A stretch of 64,000 bases of DNA, from positions 2,760,001-2,824,000 of the forward strand of contig NZ_AP021846.1 of assembly GCF_009176705.1 (NCBI RefSeq), in the 5' to 3' direction. The notes under the pieces are model-generated. The model had not been told where the DNA came from. It ran no database searches and worked only from the letters and a program-made list of their open reading frames with translations. This stretch comes from Pseudoalteromonas sp. A25 (GTDB lineage Bacteria > Pseudomonadota > Gammaproteobacteria > Enterobacterales > Alteromonadaceae). How positions within the stretch are numbered: the first letter of the stretch is position 1; every line of letters begins with the position of its first letter. The translations under genes and the position numbers were made by a program. Of the stretch, positions 20,121 through 29,315 are shown in pieces.

Positions 20121-20675
20121 TCACTTTTTAAAATAAACCAAAATTTGGCGGACTGGATAGATTGAAATAGCAACAACACCAATTAAGTTGCTCGTCCAAA
20201 ATATTGACTTATAAACAGGCTTTAATTCATGATAATCAAAATAACCTCTTGCTATCAACTGCATCATGGCAACTCCCATTATAATGAATGTCGTATAAGA
20301 GCATATCCGAGCTGTTAAAGAAAACAATAACCTTTGCATTCTATGCAAGCAAAACAGAGTTAGCAAAAACATGAACTGGTTAACTAATATAACCAGGTAA
20401 AAAACCCTTATTTTGTCCCCCAGTTCTGGCAAAAATAAGGCTAGAAGAGCTACTTCTATTTCGGTTCCGATCAAATGGAAGATTAAAAAGCACACAATAG
20501 TTGTAGAGTAAGAGTGAATCTCATGAGATCTTAAGGACACGAGAGAGTTACCGCGCACATATAACAATGACCAGCTATAGGCGGAAAAATGAGTTACAAA
20601 AAACCAACTCAATATCAAGATCTCATACAATAATACAATCCGATTTACTGAAAATAAAAACTCTTTTAGGTCCAT
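20121..20675 (-). CDS. Multi-pass membrane protein of unknown function, paralogue 3 of 3
   Basis: About 184 residues from the ATG at 20675. An in-frame ATG at 20768 would add 31 residues that have no counterpart in the other two copies, so the shorter start is chosen. It keeps the family landmarks (WSLLYVRGNSLVSLRSHEIHS, TEIEVALL, QLIARGYFDYHEL, YPVRQILVYFKK) but is the most diverged copy and stops right after the final YFKK, lacking the R-x-E-A tail. It lies about 220 bases upstream of paralogue 2. It may be the oldest member of the duplication. Function unknown. Confidence 0.6.
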   Translation of the reverse strand: MDLKEFLFSVNRIVLLYEILILSWFFVTHFSAYSWSLLYVRGNSLVSLRSHEIHSYSTTIVCFLIFHLIGTEIEVALLALFLPELGDKIRVFYLVILVNQFMFLLTLFCLHRMQRLLFSLTARICSYTTFIIMGVAMMQLIARGYFDYHELKPVYKSIFWTSNLIGVVAISIYPVRQILVYFKK

Positions 20676-20814
20676 AGCGCCATTATCTATAATAATTTCA
20701 TGAAATTTGAGGTTATGAGGTAGGAGAGTATAAGAATTTAAAACGATATATCTAATAAAAACATGCAATTATCCTAAATCTATTTTTTACTAAAAGTCTA
20801 AGCATTCCTACTAC

Positions 20815-20961
20815 CTACAAGTGTTCTTCACTTAAACTAACTAAATATGCATAGAGCATCAGTAAACATACCATATCTTCTGTAAGCATGCTTTGTAAAA
20901 CAGTCAAAGCCCACGCTAAACAAAGTACCTGAGCTATTAGATAAGTACTGAGTAAAAACAT
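20815..20961 (-). CDS. Candidate small membrane protein (48 residues)
   Basis: An ATG at 20961 preceded by a strong Shine-Dalgarno (GAAGGTGA, about four bases of spacing) opens a 48-codon frame. The product is hydrophobic over residues 2-22 and 30-42, with an acidic C-terminus (LSEEHL). It lies 139 bases upstream of paralogue 3 on the same strand and could be the first gene of that cluster. No homology is recognised; the good ribosome binding site is the main argument. Confidence 0.4.
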   Translation of the reverse strand: MFLLSTYLIAQVLCLAWALTVLQSMLTEDMVCLLMLYAYLVSLSEEHL

Positions 20962-21150
20962 GGTTCACCTTCAGTCAATCAAGCTTCGGAGTAAAGATAT
21001 AAAATGCTAATTTTTAGAAAGTAAGATGAAAAAACATACTCAACACTGTTTATAAAATCCGGCATACATTACATCTAACGAGACTTCTAAGTATTGCGAA
21101 CTTTATCCCCAAATCCGGGTCTATTTATGCTAATTTAGAACCTTGAAACA

Positions 21151-22044
21151 TTGCTCACAACACACATAGTTAGGTATTGGCTAGTGGACACATTACTTAA
21201 ACAACACTTTTATCGATTGAAAGATTATCAACTCATGTTGATTGGCTGGGCAGTGATCCTCACTGTTGTTTGCTTAAACTGCACGGCGCACAGTTTATTG
21301 ATTGCTAAAGAGCGAGTTGATATTGCCTCTTCTATCATTTGGTCACTGCAAAAGTTTGGTGTATGGCTAGTCATGACGCCTGCGCTGTGTAATGCATTAA
21401 CTAATCGCGATAATACATCATTAACCGCGCACTATACTTTGGTCGGTGCTTATGCGGTGAGCTTTGCGCTTGCCGTAAATACCGCTTTAGATATCACCTT
21501 AGAGCAATTAACTTGGCAAGAGAGCTTAGTGTATCAGTGGCATCATCATGTCATCGCGTACATCTCGATTGTATGCGTGTGGCATCTAAAGCATCGCATT
21601 TTATATAGCAACGCCTCGCTGACCAACGCCGATGTACGTAAGTTATGTCAGCCCAAACCTTTTCAAAAAAGTGAAGCGACCAAAACAGCGCACACTCACC
21701 CACAGCAAATAAACGAAAGTCAAACGCTAGCAAAGTATTTAGACCTAGATAATACTCAGATCCCCCTTGATGATATTATGTTTATAAAAGCAGCTGGCAA
21801 TTACATTGAAGTGACCAGCAATACAAAAACGTACTTACTGCGCGCTACGATGAAAGAGCTTAACGAGCTACTACCCAGTGACCAGTTTTTCCGCAGCCAT
21901 CGCTCGTACTTCATTAATATGGCTTACGCGCAAAAAGTGATTAACGAACGCTCTGGCCACGGAATAATCATATTAAAAACCCAGCAGCACGTTCCTGTTA
22001 GTAAAAGTAAACGCCAAGCTGCACATGCTATGTTAGGTCAATAA
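21151..22044 (+). CDS. Membrane-anchored LytTR-family transcriptional regulator
   Basis: About 297 residues. The N-terminal 150 residues contain four hydrophobic segments (for example LMLIGWAVILTVVCLN and YTLVGAYAVSFALAV). The C-terminal 100 residues form a LytTR DNA-binding domain, with IMFIKAAGNYIEV, LLRATMKELNELL, FFRSHRSYFINM and VPVSKSKRQAA. This 4TM-LytTR arrangement is a one-component regulator in which the membrane part is the presumed sensor. The start is uncertain: the TTG at 21151 gives the longest form, while a GTG at 21184 gives an 11-residue shorter protein; neither has a strong Shine-Dalgarno. It is divergent from the three-paralogue cluster and followed by cytochrome b561, but no target can be named. 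Confidence 0.8.
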   Translation: MLTTHIVRYWLVDTLLKQHFYRLKDYQLMLIGWAVILTVVCLNCTAHSLLIAKERVDIASSIIWSLQKFGVWLVMTPALCNALTNRDNTSLTAHYTLVGAYAVSFALAVNTALDITLEQLTWQESLVYQWHHHVIAYISIVCVWHLKHRILYSNASLTNADVRKLCQPKPFQKSEATKTAHTHPQQINESQTLAKYLDLDNTQIPLDDIMFIKAAGNYIEVTSNTKTYLLRATMKELNELLPSDQFFRSHRSYFINMAYAQKVINERSGHGIIILKTQQHVPVSKSKRQAAHAMLGQ

Positions 22045-22177
22045 TCACAAGCAACTGGGACGAATGGAGGATATTAAACAGGTCATCCCAAAATGAGCGA
22101 TTTCATCACTGAAGTGTTGGCTCATACCCAATTGCTCTTTAACTTATGCGCTACGCAAGTTTAAGGAGCAAGTTATT

Positions 22178-22717
22178 ATGAACCAACACACTTTAGGTAC
22201 CACAACCCGTTTACTACATTGGCTAGTAGGACTGACCATGTTAAGTCTTATTACTATCGGCTTTTATATGGTTAACCTTGAAGCATGGGGGCTATACCCT
22301 ATTCACAAATCTCTTGGCGTATTAGCTTTACTGCTCATATTACCCCGAGCTATTCATCGTGTTAGGCAGGGCTTTCCCAAACCTGTGGCCGAGATGTCGG
22401 TGACCATGCAAAAGCTCTCGCACGGTGCGCATTGGTTACTATTACTCGGTACCCTTTTGATGCCAATAAGCGGTATGCTTTATTCTGGGTTTGGCGGTTA
22501 TGGTATTGATATATTTGGTTTGATTTTGGTTCATGAAAACATCGTCAACGATGAAGTAGTGGCGATTAATGACCACATATTTATCGTTGCCAAAAATGCA
22601 CACAGTCTGATTGGCTACGCTTTGAGCGCCCTTATCGTTGCACATATTGGCGCTGCCGTTAAACACCATACTATTGATAAAGATGCCACGCTCAGAAGAA
22701 TGCTAGGTAAAGCATAA
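22178..22717 (+). CDS. Cytochrome b561 family protein
   Basis: A 179-residue membrane haem protein of the CybB/cytochrome b561 family, which transfers electrons (typically from quinol) across the inner membrane. Four transmembrane helices are visible, and the ligand histidines lie in characteristic positions: RLLHWLVG near the start, YPIHKSLGVLAL in helix 2, HGAHWLLLLG in helix 3 and KNAHSLIGYAL in helix 4. The start has a strong TAAGGAG Shine-Dalgarno. It is preceded at 22093-22164 by a 23-codon frame ending at that Shine-Dalgarno, probably incidental. It ends at a bidirectional terminator shared with the cyanophycinase-like gene. Confidence 0.9.
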   Translation: MNQHTLGTTTRLLHWLVGLTMLSLITIGFYMVNLEAWGLYPIHKSLGVLALLLILPRAIHRVRQGFPKPVAEMSVTMQKLSHGAHWLLLLGTLLMPISGMLYSGFGGYGIDIFGLILVHENIVNDEVVAINDHIFIVAKNAHSLIGYALSALIVAHIGAAVKHHTIDKDATLRRMLGKA

Positions 22718-22751
22718 CTAACCTTAAGTAGCTCAATTACACCATCTAACT

Positions 22752-22772
22752 GGCAGGCCTTTCTGGCCTGCC
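22752..22772. terminator. Bidirectional terminator between cytochrome b561 and cyanophycinase-like genes
   Basis: Perfect 8-bp stem (ggcaggcc / ggcctgcc) with a 5-base loop between two convergent genes, followed by AT-rich sequence on both sides. Confidence 0.75.
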
Positions 22773-22782
22773 TAATTTATTA

Positions 22783-24480
22783 CTACTTATTGTTTAAAAA
22801 GCTTATTTTTAAGTTCTCTATCGCACAACCAAACTGGCTTTTGTTCACCCGCATAAAGCGTGTGTGCTCATCCGCTTGAAAAGTAAAATAAAACTCGCCA
22901 TGTAGCGCTTGGGCTTGTTTTTGCTTGGCCAAGCACATCGCTTGGGTCAACGAGCGTAACTTCGCGTCATCTAAAATATTAGCAAATCGCTGCTTAGGCA
23001 ACGCGGGTATTTTGATATCTGGTAACGCGTTGTGCACAGTGCGCTCATTCAGTACAAAGCCTTGCTGTTTTTGTTCAATTTGCGCACCGCTTGGCCAGTA
23101 AGAGTAGCTAAATTGTTGCTTTGACAGCGACTTTATATGCACCACACCATGTTTGCCGACCACTGTCATAACTTGTCCTGATGAAGAGTTAATAACCGCT
23201 AGTGCCGTTGTTTCATCTACACCAAAGCCATATGGCTGGCTTGTCTCATTTAATAAGACTGCTAGTCGCAGGGTACGGTTTCGTTCGCTGAAGTGCGTAT
23301 CTAAAATGCCCAAGCTAAAGGAGCCAAGCCCTCCTGCACTTTGATATGTAAGGGCATCTACCGATAGCCCCTGCTTGCAATCTTCAACGCATCTAGCACT
23401 GGGTGCAGCTTGGGCAAATGCCCCGTCTTTTAACGCCAACTCACTGCTGCCATTACTGATCATCGTCACTTGACCAAACTGATTTTTACCGCCACTTTGC
23501 ACTGCAGTGCCTGCACTTGTACCAATTAACAAAGGCCGGTTTAATATCGCTTGAGTCCAAGGATACGCTTGCCCCTTATCATCGAACATTACTTGTCTTG
23601 TTAGGCTCTGATCTCCCCCGTTGAACATAACCCCAGTACTTTGCTCTATCATTTTAACAAGGTGCGTCACGCCTTTTTCGCATAACTCTTGCTCGGCAGC
23701 AATGCGGTCACCATAGATATTTTCACGGTTGTATAGCTGCATAGTTTGTTGGCGTATTTCATCTAGCTTATTACACTGGCCTGTGGTGATAGCTTTTGCA
23801 AGGGCTGGAGTAAGCGCTAACCACTGAGCTTGCTCTACCGTTTGACTAAGTAACCCTTCATAAAAATCAGCTGATTCATACGGGTCTCGACTTGATGCGG
23901 TAACGGCAAGTAGGCTAGGATTTTGCTGTGCTACTCCAGCGGAGGCCTTTATAAAATTGACAATATCATTACTAGCACCCTCACGATTACTTTGAATGTT
24001 CACTTGTTCTTTGATACGACTTCCCTGCTTATTCAAGATTGGCTTTTCGAGCATATCTAGAACAAAATAATACTCAAGATCAGTCAATTGGCTTAACAGC
24101 GCGTTATCAACATCACGCCACAGCCAAAGCAACGTCTTTTTATTCACTGCGCTTGAATGCTGCTTAGCTATTTTTGTAAGCACTGCGTTCACTTTATTTT
24201 TACGCTGCAGATTTGTACTTGGCCAAAGCGTAAGAATACGCGCTATGGTTTTAGCATCTACTTTAAATTGATTGGCTGACTTACCCTTTGGGATACCTTT
24301 TTTATTGCAATTTTCAGGATTTAAACTGGAACAAGTCGTCAATGCTCCGCCAATTAATATCAATGTTTGCGATTTTTCATTTGCAGTCATTTTCGCCGAA
24401 AAAGAAGCTAAAAGCAGAAAAAACGGCCACAAAAATCTTGTTTTAAAGTTATCGGATATAACCTTGTGAATTCTAAACAT
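22783..24480 (-). CDS. Secreted cyanophycinase-like peptidase (family S51)
   Basis: About 565 residues with an N-terminal signal or anchor segment (FLWPFFLLLASFSAKMTA). The diagnostic S51/cyanophycinase features are present: LILIGGALTTC at the mature N-terminus, VMFNGGDQSLTRQ, the nucleophile serine in LIGTSAGTAVQSGG, LDTHFSERNRTLRLA (compare DQHFxxRxR of CphB) and GFGVDETTALAV. Cyanophycinases cleave multi-L-arginyl-poly-L-aspartate to beta-Asp-Arg dipeptides; secreted forms are called CphE. It is about twice the length of cytosolic CphB, with a long helical insert at about 70-300 that I cannot assign. The start at 24480 (MFRIHK) is preferred; an ATG at 24525 would add 15 residues. Its neighbours (receptor, transporter, isoaspartyl dipeptidase) support a role in cyanophycin use. 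Confidence 0.82.
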   Translation of the reverse strand: MFRIHKVISDNFKTRFLWPFFLLLASFSAKMTANEKSQTLILIGGALTTCSSLNPENCNKKGIPKGKSANQFKVDAKTIARILTLWPSTNLQRKNKVNAVLTKIAKQHSSAVNKKTLLWLWRDVDNALLSQLTDLEYYFVLDMLEKPILNKQGSRIKEQVNIQSNREGASNDIVNFIKASAGVAQQNPSLLAVTASSRDPYESADFYEGLLSQTVEQAQWLALTPALAKAITTGQCNKLDEIRQQTMQLYNRENIYGDRIAAEQELCEKGVTHLVKMIEQSTGVMFNGGDQSLTRQVMFDDKGQAYPWTQAILNRPLLIGTSAGTAVQSGGKNQFGQVTMISNGSSELALKDGAFAQAAPSARCVEDCKQGLSVDALTYQSAGGLGSFSLGILDTHFSERNRTLRLAVLLNETSQPYGFGVDETTALAVINSSSGQVMTVVGKHGVVHIKSLSKQQFSYSYWPSGAQIEQKQQGFVLNERTVHNALPDIKIPALPKQRFANILDDAKLRSLTQAMCLAKQKQAQALHGEFYFTFQADEHTRFMRVNKSQFGCAIENLKISFLNNK

Positions 24481-24619
24481 CACGTTCTCACTCATGTTGA
24501 GGTTAAAAAAAGTGCTTGCAGACACAATTATGCCTTGCTATAAAAAAAAGGAACTTTAAAACGCGAGTAAGCTAGCACTGACCGGTTAGCTTTGTCAAAA
24601 ACCTATTTGGATTGGAATT

Positions 24620-24725
24620 ATGTTTAAAAAAGCAACATCGCTTTGTACATATTTCTACTCTCCTCACTACCTTTCGGAGTGGTTTGACGAGTAGCCAACA
24701 CCTCACAACTCATTGTTTTGTGAGG
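24620..24725 (+). promoter_or_regulatory. Structured leader with possible 24-codon peptide upstream of TonB-dependent receptor
   Basis: In the 300-base gap before the receptor, an ATG at 24620 opens a 24-codon frame ending at 24694. Its 3' half overlaps a hairpin built from CTACTC/GAGTAG and CACT-A-CC/GGAGTG pairs (about 24655-24694). A second hairpin follows at 24701-24725 (cctcacaa / ttgtgagg). The CCTCAC at 24662-24667 could instead pair with GTGAGG at 24720-24725, so the two hairpins may be mutually exclusive, as in attenuators. No T-tract follows the second hairpin, so transcription termination is not demonstrated. The ribosome binding site of the small frame is weak. Confidence 0.35.
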
Positions 24726-24827
24726 GGCTGTTTGTGTTCATCCATCACTGCCCTGCCTGAATAACCATAATAATCGAGTTTTTGGCACACTTGCGCCTGC
24801 TCGTTAAAGACATAAAGGTAATCCGTC

Positions 24828-27755
24828 ATGTTTCGTCGATTAACTATTGCAACGGCAGTAAGTACTTTACTGTGCCCAGTTGCAAGCGTGTATGCACAGC
24901 AAAGTAACGAATTAGATAACATTGAAAGAGTAGAAATTACAGGCTCACGTATCAAAGGCGTTGATCTTGAAGGCAGCGTCCCCCTAACTGTTTTAGATCA
25001 ACAAAGTATCAAACAATCTGGTGCCAACACCATTTATGAGTTACTCAAAGACCTCTCAGTTTTAAAAGGCGGTACGGGCACTTTCTCAACGTCTGAAAGT
25101 GGTGGTACATCAACATCAACACCAGCTGGGCAGTCAGCCGCGAGCCTTCGTGGCATGGGGCCGTCATCAACACTCACTTTAATAAACTCACGCCGCGTTG
25201 CACCTAGCTCGTTTGCAGCGGGCACCGAAAACTTTGTTGATATCAACGCTATTCCTCTTGCAGCCATTGAGCGAATTGAGATTTTGGCAACTGGTGCATC
25301 CGCCGTATACGGTGCGGACGCAGTGGCTGGAGTGATAAACTATATACTCAAAGATGATTATAACGGCGCTGAACTTAACGCTTCGTTCTCAGACAGCACA
25401 GCAAGCCATGATGAGAGTAAGAAACAAATAAACTTTTTGTATGGCACACAAATTGGTGATAGCCACTTAAGTGTGTTTGCAGATATCTACGATAGAAACG
25501 CATTTAAGGCCGCAGATCGAGACTTTAGCGCTTCACCAAACTTAGCCAGTGCCTATTCGTACCTGCCTACACTCGAAAACTCACCCAATATTTATTATTA
25601 CAGCAGTCGTGATGACAATGAATTACCAGCGCCTAATTGCCAAACAGCGCTCGTTACTACCGAATATGGTGAGCAAATATGCGCGTATTACGCAAATCAG
25701 CATGATTATTTAGAGACCCCTTTCGAAAGTCTCTCTACGGGCTTTATGTTTAACAGTACCTTAGCTGGCCTTGACTGGCACACTGACTTTTTTTATAGCC
25801 AAACTAAGTCTCAAGCCTACTCTTCTCCTGCCCCGATCAATCAGCTAAATGATAGCGATGGCCCATATATTCTCGAAGATGCATTGTTTATTTATGACCA
25901 AGCTGATGGTAGTAACCCCTTGTTAGATAAGTTGTATATTGATCCTTTTAACACACAAAGCGGCCGCGAAGTATATGGTTTTGCTTTTGATGCACGTTTT
26001 AACGACCCAAGAACTGTTGAAGTAGAGACTAATAACTTTCGTTTGGTGAGTACACTTGAGGGTGAATTAAATGACTGGAACTGGGAGTCAGGTATCACCC
26101 TTTCTAGGTCACGTTCTAAGCAACAAGCCATTGCAGGAGTCTATAATCGCTATCAATTTCATGCTGCGATTACTGGTGAACTCTGCTCCGATGGCTCTCT
26201 CGCCAACTTCAGCGATAACGCATTAAGTTGCCAAGCAGGGCAACTACTGCCGTTTTATAACCCTTTTGTACAAAATGACGTCAACAACGATGCAATACTT
26301 GCCAAAACACAAGCGCGCCCAACGCGTGATGGCGAAAGTACCGTTTATGGCTGGGATGCCAATATCAGTGGTGAGCTGTTCACTTTTAATGACCTACCCG
26401 CTTACGCGTCATTTGGTATTGAAGCCCGTAAAGAAGAACTCACGGATATTCCTTCTGCTAACTCACAAGCAAGAGCAGATAATGATTACTTAGTTGATGT
26501 GTTTGGCTTTGGCTCTAGTCTCTCTAGTGCTAAACGCACTCAATATGCCGCATTTGCCGAGCTCAATGTCTCAGTCACCGAGCAAATTGAACTACAACTG
26601 GCTGGTCGCTACGATCATTACGATGATTTTGGCAGCACCTTCAACCCTAAAATTGGTGTGAGTTACCGCCCGTCCGATTCACTCATTTTAAGGGGGTCTT
26701 GGTCAACTTCGTTCAGAGCGCCTTCTCTCACGCAAGCAGGCGTAAAGCTTAGAACCACTCAATCTTCATTTGATTGTGGCACCAACCAAGCCGTTTCAAA
26801 TCTCTATTGCATGGGTGATGGAACACAAGTGAGTGTTAACTCTCTTGAGCTCGGCAATCCTAACTTAAACGCTGAAGAGTCCGAAGCACTTAGTATTGGT
26901 CTTGCTTGGAGCCCAAGTATAGATACCAACTTAACCATTGATTACTGGCACTTTGATCACGAGCAAGTGATTGATACTAACATGACTGCTGTACTAGATA
27001 GAGCAATGACGGATGCTAGCTTACGTCACTGTGGATTAGTACCTGATGGACAGCAAGGGATCTCCTACGAAGCTCAATTATGTGAAGTGACAGACAGCAG
27101 CGGCCTGACAATAGAGCAACAAGGTGCAGATCTACCGCAAATTCTCGATGCCTATATTACGGCCTTTGAGCCAAGAGAAGATGAGTATTACTTGCCACTG
27201 TATCGCGACCACGTTATTCCTTTAGAAAATACCGGAACACAAACGCTTTCGGGCATTGATTTTAAGCTAGATCATCGCTTCCACGTTGCCTCGGGCCAAC
27301 TAACTGTATCTTTTAACGGTACTCACTATTTAAAGTTTGACCGTAATAAACCTGGTTCAGACTCTCTCGAGAAACTTGTTGGCAGTTATCAGTATCCTAA
27401 AAACATTGTCCGTACCTCCTTAGACTGGAGTATGAACAATTACTACATCACCTTAGGAGCCAATTACACCAGTAGCTACGAAGATGATATCGAAGGCTTG
27501 CGAGGTCGTGAAATAGATGAGCTAGAAGACTTAAACATGCTCAATAGCGAGGGTAAACGTAACGTCGATAGTTGGCTGGTTTGGGATTTATCCGCAGGCA
27601 TAGACCTTAACGATAATTTCACCCTCAGAGCGCGCATTGATAATGTGTTTGATAAAGAGCCACCACGAGTATTTGGCTCACGCCGTGGCTTTGACTCTAT
27701 CAATCACAACGCATTCGGGCAGCGCGTTACACTCAGTGCAACTTATCGTTTCTAA
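24828..27755 (+). CDS. TonB-dependent outer-membrane receptor
   Basis: A 975-residue outer-membrane receptor. A signal peptide (ending VASVYAQQ) is followed by a TonB-box-like IERVEITGSRI, a plug domain to about residue 165 (SLRGMGPSSTLTLINSRRV, GASAVYGADAVAGVINYI) and a 22-strand-type barrel ending in the aromatic residue of LSATYRF. The plug motifs match receptors of the Oar/CirA-like group used for peptides and carbohydrates rather than siderophore-specific types. Position is informative: divergent from the cyanophycinase-like peptidase and upstream of a YfcC transporter and an isoaspartyl dipeptidase. The likely cargo is therefore cyanophycin fragments or other beta-aspartyl peptides (inference). 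AAGG lies nine bases before the ATG. Confidence 0.9.
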   Translation: MFRRLTIATAVSTLLCPVASVYAQQSNELDNIERVEITGSRIKGVDLEGSVPLTVLDQQSIKQSGANTIYELLKDLSVLKGGTGTFSTSESGGTSTSTPAGQSAASLRGMGPSSTLTLINSRRVAPSSFAAGTENFVDINAIPLAAIERIEILATGASAVYGADAVAGVINYILKDDYNGAELNASFSDSTASHDESKKQINFLYGTQIGDSHLSVFADIYDRNAFKAADRDFSASPNLASAYSYLPTLENSPNIYYYSSRDDNELPAPNCQTALVTTEYGEQICAYYANQHDYLETPFESLSTGFMFNSTLAGLDWHTDFFYSQTKSQAYSSPAPINQLNDSDGPYILEDALFIYDQADGSNPLLDKLYIDPFNTQSGREVYGFAFDARFNDPRTVEVETNNFRLVSTLEGELNDWNWESGITLSRSRSKQQAIAGVYNRYQFHAAITGELCSDGSLANFSDNALSCQAGQLLPFYNPFVQNDVNNDAILAKTQARPTRDGESTVYGWDANISGELFTFNDLPAYASFGIEARKEELTDIPSANSQARADNDYLVDVFGFGSSLSSAKRTQYAAFAELNVSVTEQIELQLAGRYDHYDDFGSTFNPKIGVSYRPSDSLILRGSWSTSFRAPSLTQAGVKLRTTQSSFDCGTNQAVSNLYCMGDGTQVSVNSLELGNPNLNAEESEALSIGLAWSPSIDTNLTIDYWHFDHEQVIDTNMTAVLDRAMTDASLRHCGLVPDGQQGISYEAQLCEVTDSSGLTIEQQGADLPQILDAYITAFEPREDEYYLPLYRDHVIPLENTGTQTLSGIDFKLDHRFHVASGQLTVSFNGTHYLKFDRNKPGSDSLEKLVGSYQYPKNIVRTSLDWSMNNYYITLGANYTSSYEDDIEGLRGREIDELEDLNMLNSEGKRNVDSWLVWDLSAGIDLNDNFTLRARIDNVFDKEPPRVFGSRRGFDSINHNAFGQRVTLSATYRF

Positions 27756-27795
27756 TTGGTTTATGCCATAAATCAGTTTGCAACCTAACCAAGTT

Positions 27796-27832
27796 CGTAG
27801 TGGCTTTGCTCATGAGTGCTTAAGCCACTACG
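27796..27832 (+). terminator. Intercistronic hairpin between receptor and transporter
   Basis: Perfect 11-bp stem (cgtagtggctt / aagccactacg) with a 15-base loop in the 138-base gap after the receptor gene. No T-tract follows, so it may act as an mRNA 3'-end stabiliser or partial terminator giving more receptor than transporter. Confidence 0.5.
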
Positions 27833-27893
27833 CTATCTATATTGATTGGGTAGTCAATTTTGCTATCCAATAACTCGCACATGAAGTGATCAT

Positions 27894-29303
27894 ATGAAAA
27901 ATAAAAATTTTACTATGCCCGATGCCAGTATCATTTTGCTGGCCGTAGCATTACTTGCCTATGTCGCCTCTTTGTTGATAACACCTGGTAAATTTAACGC
28001 ACCAAAGCAAAGCCATGCAGTTGCGCTGTCTGAGTATCAAGCAGTTGAAGGTGTGTCGCCTTTACCTGTATTTGCTCAAAACGGTGAGATAGGGCTTGCC
28101 AATGTACTGTTCGAGGGCTTGGTTGCTGGTGATAAATACGGCGCCACTATTGGCGTAATGGCGTTTATTCTCATAACTGGTGGAGCATTTGGCATCATCA
28201 TGAAAACAGGTGCCATTAACAATGGCATTATGGCGCTAATCAATAAAACGCAGCGTATTGAGTGGTTGTTTATTCCTTTACTATTTTGTCTCTTCTCACT
28301 CGGTGGGGCCGTATTTGGTATGGGCGAAGAAGCCATTGCGTTTTGTATTGTATTGCTCCCCATCATGAAACAGCTTGGTTATGATGCCAAAGTAACGGTA
28401 CTTACAACTTATGTAGCTACGCAAATTGGCTTTGCAACATCGTGGATGAACCCATTTAGCATCGCCATCGCGCAATCTATAGCAGAAATCCCCGTATTCT
28501 CGGGCGCAAACTTCAGAATGTGTGCTTGGCTGGTATTTACTCTTTTTGGTTTGATTTTTACCGTACGTTACGCCATCTCAGTTAAGCAAACCTCATCAAA
28601 TACTCAGCAACAAAATACCTTACCTACCGCCCTTGGTACCGCTGATAAAGCAATCTTACTCACCTTTGTGTCTGGTATCGGCTGGGTTGTTTGGGGTGTG
28701 ATGGCGAAGCAGTATTATATTCCAGAACTCGCGGCACAGTTTTTTTGTCTTGGTTTAGCAAGCGCCATTATCGCTATTATCTTTAACAAACTGAGCGCCA
28801 ACGACTGTGCAGAGGCATTTAAACAAGGTGCGCAAGACTTGCTTCCCGCTGCTATGCTGGTAGCGCTAGCAAAAGGGGTGGTATTGCTACTGGGGGGAAG
28901 CGATCTTAATTCGCCATCCGTTTTAAATACGCTTTTATATCACAGTGCAAGTAGCATTGCCTCGGTACCCGACTTTATTGCCGCTTGGGGCATGTTACTT
29001 TTTCAAAGCTTGTTCAACTTCTTTGTTTCATCTGGTTCTGGTCAGGCGGCCATCACTATGCCGCTTATGGCGCCATTGGGCGACTTGCTTAACATATCAA
29101 GACAAATTGTGGTACTGGCTTTTCAACTGGGCGATGGTTTAACCAACATTTTTATTCCTACATCAGCAAGCCTGATTGGCTGCCTTGGCATCGTAAAATT
29201 AGATTGGGGCGAGTGGGCTGCGTTTATCTGGCGATTTACACTGGCGTTGTTTGCACTTGCCAGTGCTTTTATTTTTGTCGCATATTTCATTAACTACCAA
29301 TAA
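27894..29303 (+). CDS. YfcC/DcuC-superfamily transporter
   Basis: A 469-residue inner-membrane protein with about 11-12 transmembrane segments. The family signature is clear: FGMGEEAIAFCIVLLPIMKQLGYD near residues 142-165 and ATQIGFATSWMNPFSIAIAQ after it. The C-terminal half has SGSGQAAITMPLMAPLGDLL and QLGDGLTNIFIPTSASLIGCL. YfcC-like proteins are annotated as C4-dicarboxylate or basic amino acid/dipeptide carriers. It lies 12 bases upstream of the isoaspartyl dipeptidase gene, so the two are co-transcribed. In this context it most likely brings beta-Asp-Arg or related dipeptides across the inner membrane (inference). Confidence 0.85.
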   Translation: MKNKNFTMPDASIILLAVALLAYVASLLITPGKFNAPKQSHAVALSEYQAVEGVSPLPVFAQNGEIGLANVLFEGLVAGDKYGATIGVMAFILITGGAFGIIMKTGAINNGIMALINKTQRIEWLFIPLLFCLFSLGGAVFGMGEEAIAFCIVLLPIMKQLGYDAKVTVLTTYVATQIGFATSWMNPFSIAIAQSIAEIPVFSGANFRMCAWLVFTLFGLIFTVRYAISVKQTSSNTQQQNTLPTALGTADKAILLTFVSGIGWVVWGVMAKQYYIPELAAQFFCLGLASAIIAIIFNKLSANDCAEAFKQGAQDLLPAAMLVALAKGVVLLLGGSDLNSPSVLNTLLYHSASSIASVPDFIAAWGMLLFQSLFNFFVSSGSGQAAITMPLMAPLGDLLNISRQIVVLAFQLGDGLTNIFIPTSASLIGCLGIVKLDWGEWAAFIWRFTLALFALASAFIFVAYFINYQ

Positions 29304-29315
29304 AAAGAGCTTTAT

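Noticed and set aside
19982-20182. 66-codon minus-strand frame overlapping paralogue 3
   Set aside because: Overlaps the conserved 3' end of paralogue 3 in another frame.
22093-22164. 23-codon frame ending at the cytochrome b561 ribosome binding site
   Set aside because: No Shine-Dalgarno and no codon pattern suggesting a leader peptide; probably chance.
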